Source of the DNA: Laccaria trichodermophora
Lineage: Eukaryota; Basidiomycota; Agaricomycetes; Agaricales; Hydnangiaceae
Assembly: GCA_018417955.1 (NCBI GenBank)
Contig: JACTVC010000033.1
Coordinates: 1-64,000, forward strand
DNA length: 64,000 nt
Direction of reading: 5' to 3'
A program made the translations under genes and the position numbers. Below the pieces are notes generated by a model. The model was not told where the DNA came from. It did not search any database and saw only the letters and a program-made list of their open reading frames with translations. Positions 56,789 to 64,000 of the stretch are shown here, piece after piece. The stretch's first letter is position 1. Each line of letters starts with the position of its first letter.

Positions 56789-57493
56789 GGCTTGCAAAAA
56801 TTGTTAAGTATGTGTTATCCTGGTGCTGTGCTTCTTTCCCAAGAAAATTCTGAGTCGAGCAAATACGCAATGTGCACCGGCAATATTGAGCGATGAAATG
56901 CCACGCAGGGAAACACGGGTAGAATGAGAAATACCTGAGGATTGCCTGAGGACGTCAACGACTCGTTAGCTTTACGCTCTATTATTTCCAGAGGCTGTCG
57001 ATAAGCAATTACATAACTATTTCAAAAATGGGTGGCATTATATTTCGAGCCGTTGAGGCTTGACTATGTAGACCAAGCCGAACGGGAAGCTACGACAGGC
57101 ATTCTTAGAGCATTGACACAGGATGGAGCAAGGTGGAAAAAAAAAATTGCTAAACTAGAACACAGATACTTTATGTTGATAGAGAAAGCCAAGGCAAAAA
57201 GACTACAGATCAGCTTGCAAAAAAAATCAGATACAACGCGATGAACGAGAACATAGAGAAGTAAAAAATATCTGGAGACCTCAGCGACGTAAGGGGCACG
57301 CGATGACGAAGAGATAATCCGTGCGGATATCGGGGTGTGTTCCATCCTTGCAACGACGACGACGACAACGGCGACGACAGGAATCGCCTAAAAATCTATG
57401 AACAACGCCAGCTATCTTCTTGACGGGTATCCTACTGTAATACCAAAGATCAATAAAAACGAACGGTTAGATCATACAGAATGACACTCACAA
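56789..57493. other. Intergenic; no supported gene
   Basis: Between MTG1 and the basic-protein gene. A 70-codon plus-strand frame from a GTG at 57032 gives Lys/Arg-rich peptide; it has no ATG start or recognisable homology. Confidence 0.5.
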
Positions 57494-58246
57494 TCAGACC
57501 CATCCCTCCTTGCCAACACCGATGGCATCGAAATTTTTCCCACTACGCGTTCGCCGTTCCTGAAGGACTGGAACAGCGTCTAAGTTGATCAATTTTTCTG
57601 AGGGCGGCGGGGAGCCCTCCACCCATCCCTTCCACCCTTTCTTCGTGGCAACACGTTTTCTCCGGTGTTGAGCCCTTGGCGGTGCAGAGAGAGTGGCCTC
57701 TGTGCCAAGGTCTTCATCATCATCAGGCGTATGTGGTCTTTTGGACGATGTGCGCGATGTACTCGATGAGATAGATGGCCCCGGAGTCGAGCCTGGTGTG
57801 TCGAGCAATGGTAAGGGCGAGTTCGCAGGTGGGGGTGTGACCGACACCGATCGCTGCATCGCCGGAATATGAATGGTTGGCCTTGCGCGCCAAAACGAGG
57901 AGGTGCTGGCGGCAGGCGGCTGCGGCTGCGGAATAGAACTCGTGCTGGCGAGCTTGCCGTCTGTTGTCGCGCTTCCTCCCCCAATTAACTCCTTCTGTCG
58001 TGCTTTTGCAGCCACCTTTGCCCGTTTCCTCTCTCTATCACGTTCTTTCTTCTCTTTTTTTCTCAACTTCCTCTCCTCCTCGTCTCTTTCGACCTCTTTG
58101 TATGGTCCAACACCATTCAACAAGCTTGTCAAAGCGTCTCTAGGCGGGCGGATATCAAAAGTGCCTGCCATTACGGCTGTGGCGGAACGTCGCATACGTT
58201 TCGCAGGGTGTATAGCACGGGTATGTGGAGTAAAAAGAATGGCCAT
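57494..58246 (-). CDS. Basic, disordered nuclear-type protein, function unknown
   Basis: An uninterrupted 250-codon frame from the ATG at 58246 (MAILFTPHTRAIHPAKRMRR). It is rich in Lys/Arg/Glu early (ERDEEERKLRKKEKKERDRE), then Ser/Pro-rich with SVTPPPANSPLPLLDTPGST, and ends with basic QHRRKRVATKKGWKGWVEG and a short conserved-looking tail (VLQERRTRSGKNFDAIG). No domain is recognised; the composition suggests a nuclear protein with several phosphorylation sites. The tail motif RRTRSGKNFDAI may be a short linear binding motif, but this is a guess. Confidence 0.7.
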   Translation of the reverse strand: MAILFTPHTRAIHPAKRMRRSATAVMAGTFDIRPPRDALTSLLNGVGPYKEVERDEEERKLRKKEKKERDRERKRAKVAAKARQKELIGGGSATTDGKLASTSSIPQPQPPAASTSSFWRARPTIHIPAMQRSVSVTPPPANSPLPLLDTPGSTPGPSISSSTSRTSSKRPHTPDDDEDLGTEATLSAPPRAQHRRKRVATKKGWKGWVEGSPPPSEKLINLDAVPVLQERRTRSGKNFDAIGVGKEGWV

Positions 58247-60816
58247 GGGGGGGGAAGACAACAGGAAGGGTTTTATATGGGAGACGGTGGTGGAGCGAAG
58301 TCGTGGGTTGGAAGGGCTTGTTGGACTTTTACGGCACAACTGTAAGCATCAACAAACAACAGCCTTACGCGTTGTCCCCACACGTGCATATCAGCCTATC
58401 AGGGAACCTTCCGAGGTTTTCCTAACCGATCGATCCATGTATCGACAATCTATCTCCATTCAGCGCCATTCTCCTTTATTCTCGCCTTTAGCTTTGCTCC
58501 AAGTCCTCAAATACCATTAAAAAAACTAGGTAACAAGCCTGCAATTTGTAGTCACTTGGAGTCACTTACACTGCGGAACTTCAAGCGCCTATCGGCCCCT
58601 TGTGAAGGTGTCGATTGCATCCAACAATGTATTTTTGGTTATAGAAGTTGACTCCATTCTGGCGACTAGGGACTCCCACACTGTTGTATATCAACTGGTC
58701 ACAGGGGATACCTACGGGGTCTTCTGGAGCTTATATATCCTTGACTTGGTGCCTTTCCGCTTTTAGCGGTATTGAGTCCATTTGAAGGAATATAAACTCA
58801 GAACTGGAACCGTTCACTACTAGAGGCTGAGTGTTGAACCGATTTATTAATTATCATCTCATATATGTTTTTCTAACACGGGCTCTACTGGCAGTATCGG
58901 CCTAAGGTTACTAGGCAAGATCCCGAAACCTATCGATCCGAATCGGTGACCTCAAGGCTGACGGCCTTTGTAAAGCAAATGTGAGTGGTATAGATGCCTC
59001 TTTTGTATCGCAGTTCAGAGAGGTGATTTAAATTATACTTGTAAGTTACACAGATGTCGCTTTATTTCACCCACTGGTGATGATCAATCATCCTGTGCTG
59101 CAATTGTTGTGATGCCACACAGTTCTCGGCGCTACATACAGCGCCCTTGATTGTTCCAACCTTCTTCCAGCCTTTGTGACATCGGGCAACGACGGTCTGA
59201 AATTTCGAACAACAAAACCACTGCAACACCGTTGTCCGCAAATGGCAGCTACAATATATCTATTCCCTCCGATTCAAATAAATCATCGAGGACTCAAATA
59301 ACAAGGTCCCGTTCTCTCTCGTCTGTGTCTTTATCGTGAGCGCGCCACGGGTGTACTACAGCCTCGAAATAAGGCAGGTACCCCTGGCCAATTTTGACGA
59401 CTTTTCTGTGGTAGAAAAAAAAGATCCAACCAGTGTCTCAGGCCAACTCTGATTGTCTAGAGTCTCTTCGCCTCGAGTCGGGCACAGTGTGCCCACAGAA
59501 AAAAAGACAGGGCCTTCAGATGCACACAACAGGAGTGAGGTACACAATAGAGGCACACTCTTCCGAGCAGAGATTCCCCATATATGGACGCTCGTATAGA
59601 TCATCGTCGGGCCACGACCAGTTATTCCTCTCTCTGGCTACGGGATCTAAATTCCCACCGTCCCCCACAAGGCCGCTGTAATAACCTCACTTGCGCAGAC
59701 CTATCACTGATCGTTTCAAAATTTTTACGAATCGCGGCATTCGGATCGTCGAGTTTCATCAAAATTTGGAGGGTGGTGTTCAGATATGCTACTCTCGCCC
59801 CCCATTCCCATCTCTTGAGCTGACACCATTAGCGTATGTTTTGGCGTCGGAGAGACATGAGCTTGTTTCTCAGGGTCCTTGCGCTCCTCACGCTGAGACC
59901 AAGTTGGCACCTTGCGGTTATTTTTCCCTATTCGTTCAATGGATCAACTCGTTTTATTCTAAAAAGTTGTGGACATGTATTCCTCAAGGCTATGCCTCAT
60001 GACTCAGGCATTCTCATCCTAGTCATAGGTTACAAGCAGTTCTAGTACTCTTCGTGACTCGTGCGTGCCGCTTGGCGGTGTCATCCTAGCAGCTGACATA
60101 CGCGCTCTTTCTTTTTAGGCAATAAAATAACATCTTTCCGATGGTACCGTTTTACAGAAGAAAAAAATCGTCGGACGCTCTATGAAAACGGTTCATAACT
60201 CCAGGGCGATGCTCCGTTTAAATTTCCGCGCTCGACCGCGAAGCACCAGCGCATGTATATGTGCAAATGCTGTAACATCAAGACTCGGACACCTCTCAAA
60301 TAAACTGCAATCTGACTCTGCGTTGAATAAGAGGGACTTGCTCGAATGGCGCACGAGTGCATCATTGCTGGGGTTCGTAAACCTTGGAAAAGAGAAATAC
60401 CGTCTGCAAGTTTGAAGAAGTGCATAGTTCCGATTGGTCGCATGGAACTGAAGATAAGCAAAGAAAGCAGGGATGAGTTGTCAAACTAGGGCCTAGACCA
60501 AATTTAGACTAAATTTACCGTGACCTGGCTCCGTGGCGGTTCAAGTTCTCGAACGCAAACGCCAGAAAAACTGGCGTTTCACAAGTATTATGCGCCCATA
60601 GCTAGTGCAACATACTCCCATATTTTTGGCAATGTCGTGGAAGCGTATAATAATTTAATGACGCTGCTGCCGACGGTATTGTTTACTCCGTGCTTGCGCG
60701 GCTGAGACATCACGGCCCTTATCATCGCCATGGTGTAGGGGTAGTAATTTTTTGGAAGAAGTGTATGTTACAATAATAATGCACAAAGAGACGAAGAAGG
60801 GGCCTGACTCTAAATA
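58247..60816. other. Long gene-poor region (2.6 kb)
   Basis: Several frames of 60-100 codons on both strands, but none with a recognisable domain, a supporting splice pattern, or bias typical of the flanking genes. Likely promoter or UTR sequence of the flanking genes, plus old non-coding sequence. I saw no tRNA cloverleaf and no transposon ends. Confidence 0.5.
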
Positions 60817-63800
60817 TCAAACTGCGAATCGTTGTTGGTGCTCAACAAATGGTGTCGTCGCCATCGCGGGACTGAAGCACGGATACGGCGCTGGCGAATC
60901 CCCATACATGTCCTTCACCTTGCGCCAGACTGCTCTAAAGGTCGACATTGACCCCTTCTCGTGCACCAACGCAATTGCACATGCACAGCCACGCGGCAAT
61001 TCCCACTTTGGAAATCCAATGGGGCTGGGCAACGGAGTCGGGTAAGCCGCAGAACCTTTCCCTCCAATCATAGCTGATTTGGGTCGTGGTATCGTGGCCG
61101 AAGTGGGCGTGGTGAGATAATTTGAGTGAGTCGATGGAACAGATGGTTTAAAGTAAGGGTTCTCGTCTCCGGTAGCTGCAGGGGAGGGCTGTGAACTGAA
61201 ACCACACCCCGTGCTGATTTCTACCCGAAGTCGCAGGGGCTTGAGGGTTGTATTACTGGCAGGGTCCGTAATTTGCCGGTCTAAACGGCAGCTTAACAGC
61301 TCAATATCAGAGGGGTATTCCATAGGATATTTCATAACGGAAAATCCGAGCGTTTCGAGAAGCTTCACGACGTCTTCCCTAGTCCTGTTTGGTTCGTAAA
61401 CAGAGTAAACAACACCTCCTTGTCCAGTCGACTGATGGAGCTTCCAGTTGAAAAGGTTGGAAAACCATCCCTTGAATTCCCCCACGACAGGGGACGCGAG
61501 GAGCCTGTTTGAATTAGTCGCAGTCGGATTATGAACCGCTGAAGCAAGGGCGATAGGAGAGCCAAGCATTGAGATGGTCGACCTCTTCGGATGAAGTGAA
61601 GGTAATTCGATGGGCGGCGCTGTGCGCAGGTAATACAATCAGTATCTCAAAAGTGTATTTTTTGAAATAAAATCCGACTTACGCCTGGTCTTCTTTTCCT
61701 TTCCCTTCTTATTTTTCGCGGGCGATGTATCTGGTCCAATATTTCCAATATTAACAAGCTCTTTCCCCATCTCTCGAGATACCCCCACTCCAAGGCCCAG
61801 ACCTGACTGTTCGTTCGAGACGTCAACATAACTCCAGCCCTCTTCTCCAGAGTTTCGGTTTTCCTTGTCTGAGCGCGTATTGATGCCTTGTGCCTCGATG
61901 TGGGTGTCAACCACTTCTCGCGGCTCGGTGATCCTTTGAGAGAGTGGGAGAGGATTGGCGTTCTTAGTTGACATTTGAGCCTCGTCAGCATTGGTCGAGG
62001 GGATGGAAACACCTGCGTCGGTCAAGGTAGTAGATCGGGCAGCAGCCTGAACAATGATGTTAACTCTCTTAGTAATTTCGTCCATCGTCTTTTGGAGTTG
62101 TGGATCGTCGGTTTGGGGCGCCGTTAGGAGAGGTAAATTCAGACCCATTGTTACGTTAGCAATGGGCCTCGACATTGGCGCTGACGGTGTTTGGGTCGTT
62201 GAAACCATAGAACCCGCCATTGCTCCCCGGGAGCTCGGAGAACGGCCTTGAGTAGACGAAGAGAGCACCTGATCCGTATCAACGTCCGTAGGCAACGTCG
62301 GAAGGTCAGCTGATGGTGAAGCCTTCATTTTTTGGCGCTGTATTGGTGCTCCAGACTGAAGACTTACAGGAGTTCCGGTTGGCAGAGCTTCAATAGTTTG
62401 GCGTTCAGCGAAACTCGAGTATGTATTCCCTCGGCTTGTGGGTGCAGGCCGAGGTCCCATTGATACCTTAGGGCGAGCTAATGGGGTTGTCTCTCTCTTT
62501 CGAACCTGGGTCCTCCGGACATCGGGCTGGGCTCGGTCAGCGTCATGAAGGCTAAGCGGCGGCGGGCGAGGTCCAATTGGCGAGCCAAGCTTGATTCTTG
62601 GAGACGTACCTCCCTCCACGACAGTCTTACCGCGATGCATTACTGGAGGGATCGGCCCAGATAGTCCAGGGTGACGGGGTGACGGAGGAGCTGGGGAGAT
62701 AGCTGCGTTGACGCTGTTACGGACACCATTAAATCTATCAGCCAGTCTAGTTTGATCTGTTTTCCGCCCAAGATTGAACTTGACGGTCCCGAGAGCAGAA
62801 TCTGACTGTTTGTGCCCACCCTCATTGTTAGCCTCCGCCATTCTGTTCCGAGATGTCTCTTCTCGGTACATGTTGAGCAGAAAGTAAAAAGCCTTTGCAT
62901 GAACGCCATGGCCAGCTGGTGCGCAGAGATCACGTATGATGGAGGTACCTTGAGAATCTGTATGACGGCCCCATATGATTCGCAAAGACAACAATAGTTC
63001 TGGGTCAATAAGGTGTGGCGAGGCAATTGGACGCGCGAGAGTACTAGGAGAGGGAGGCATAAGAGGAACAAGAAAATTGCTTGTGCTCGGGGCAGACATG
63101 GAGGACGCTGGTGACTGTGTGAGGAGCCAAGGATGCGACAAGATTTCCGGGATCTGCAGATACGTCAGTGGTGACCGAGGCCAATGAATAAATGCGTAAA
63201 TACCGTGATTCGCTTCTTGACATCTACCACAAGCATCCGTTCGAGCAAATCCTTGGCCAAAGGATCGATCCAAGCCGGCATGTCGAATTTCCCACTCTTG
63301 ACCTTGGAAAGTAAAGTCCGGACGTTCTTGTCATCGAAAGGAAGCCTCCCAGTCAATAGAGCGAACAGAATGACGCCGCAACTCCAGATATCTGTAGCAT
63401 TTCCCTGATATTTCTCGCCATTGACAATTTCAGGGCTGGCATAGTGGGGTGAGCCGCAGCTAGTTTCTAGTTGAAGAGACGGAGGGGCAAAAGCCGCCAT
63501 ACCCCAGTCAGCTATCTTGATTAAGGGCGGAGTGAGCGAAGCGATCAAGATGTTTTCAGGCTTCAAGTCACGGTGAATGATGGAGAAAGTGTGGGCATAA
63601 TTGAGACCGTAGACAATTTGTCGAAAATATTCGAGTGCTTCATTCGGAGGTAGTCGACCTCTATTGACTAGAAAATCAAAAAGTTCCCCGCCTTCCACAT
63701 ATTCGAGAACGAGAAACAGCTCCTTGTCGCCTTCGAAGACATCGTAAATGCGCATGATGTTTGGATGGTTCATAAGCTTCATCATTGTAATTTCTCTGTC

Positions 63801-64000
63801 AATACCTAGCCGTAGCTTTTCCGATTTTGCCTTTTGAGTTGCGAGAGAAGCGCGAGAGTTAACCAGAGGAGCTACAGGCAAGATCTTGACGGCGGCGAGT
63901 TGTCCGGTCCTTTTGTGCTTAGCGATTTTAACCCGCCCAGAAGCGCCTTTGCCAACGCATTCGCCCAAGATCCAAGGACCGATATTCTTTGGGTCTGTTG
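60817..64000 (-). CDS. Gin4/Hsl1/Kcc4-type protein kinase (5' end outside window)
   Basis: Ser/Thr kinase of the Nim1-related branch that links septin/bud-neck organisation to mitotic entry. From the window edge: GECVGKGASGRVKIAKHKRTGQ (P-loop), AAVKILP (Lys), the HRDLKPENILIA catalytic loop, KIADWGMAAFAPP with DWG in place of the usual DFG, and LETSCGSPHYASPEIV, the activation segment typical of the group, then DIWSCGVILFALLTGRLPF. An intron ends KKRIT, joined to IPEILSHPWLL. A large Ser/Pro-rich region follows, and after a second intron (about 61630-61680) a C-terminal part with KPLRLRVEISTG and WELPRGCACAIALVHEKGS that could be a KA1-like membrane-binding domain. The stop is at 60817. The N-terminal extension lies beyond the window. 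Confidence 0.88.

Noticed and set aside
57032..57244. 70-codon Lys/Arg-rich plus-strand frame
   Set aside because: Begins at GTG, not ATG, is A-rich, shows no domain and has no splice or context support.
60715..60760. tRNA-like A-box word (tggtgtaggggtag)
   Set aside because: No B box (GGTTCGANNCC) at the right distance and no cloverleaf.

Overview
The window looks like nuclear DNA from a basidiomycete fungus, most likely an Agaricomycete. Genes carry many short introns (about 45-65 nt, GT...AG). Housekeeping genes are eukaryotic (RPB11, a uL15 ribosomal protein, SEC20, a TLG1-like SNARE, SWP1, MTG1). There are also lineage-typical genes: a CaaX pheromone precursor, Crinkler-type genes, an F-box protein ending in a zinc-binding tail, and an OTT_1508-like deaminase. 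No operons, CRISPR arrays or prokaryotic signals are present. Exon joins were worked out by hand from reading frame and splice sites; joins I could not settle are stated.

Layout. 1-5000: the 3' end of a decayed PHD-like/chromodomain gene, then SWP1 (+) and a secreted GH47 alpha-mannosidase (-). 5000-10500: gene-poor, holding a 44-residue pheromone precursor (CVIA end), an internally deleted F-box/SEC20 fragment, a 187-bp tandem repeat and a Crinkler N-terminal fragment. 10500-18540: F-box (-), SEC20 (+), flavin monooxygenase (-), PHD-like/chromodomain 5' part (+). 18540-28900: rearranged, with gene remnants, a SEC20 fragment, an apparently intact deaminase (-), an inverted decayed PHD-like/chromodomain copy, a minisatellite-like tract and a perfect 13-bp-arm palindrome. 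28900-35700: second copy of SEC20 (3' part only), monooxygenase and PHD-like/chromodomain gene (complete). 35800-64000: mostly ordinary genes: syntaxin-6-like SNARE, Crinkler-kinase effector, mucin-like membrane protein, histidine phosphatase, thaumatin-like/ricin-B lectin, FYVE-SAP-RING protein, CSC1-type channel, MGRN1-like RING protein, ribosomal protein, RPB11, MTG1, a basic nuclear-type protein and a Gin4/Hsl1-type kinase cut by the window end.

The most striking feature is the repeated recycling of one gene block (F-box, SEC20, monooxygenase, PHD-like/chromodomain). Four partial or complete chromodomain copies, four SEC20 pieces and two monooxygenases lie within 36 kb. Part of the direct duplication (about 1.7 kb) shows no difference between copies while flanking parts have diverged, which suggests gene conversion. 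The pheromone gene and the deaminase sit inside this unstable region. No pheromone receptor is visible, so the pheromone cannot be assigned to a mating-type locus from this window alone.
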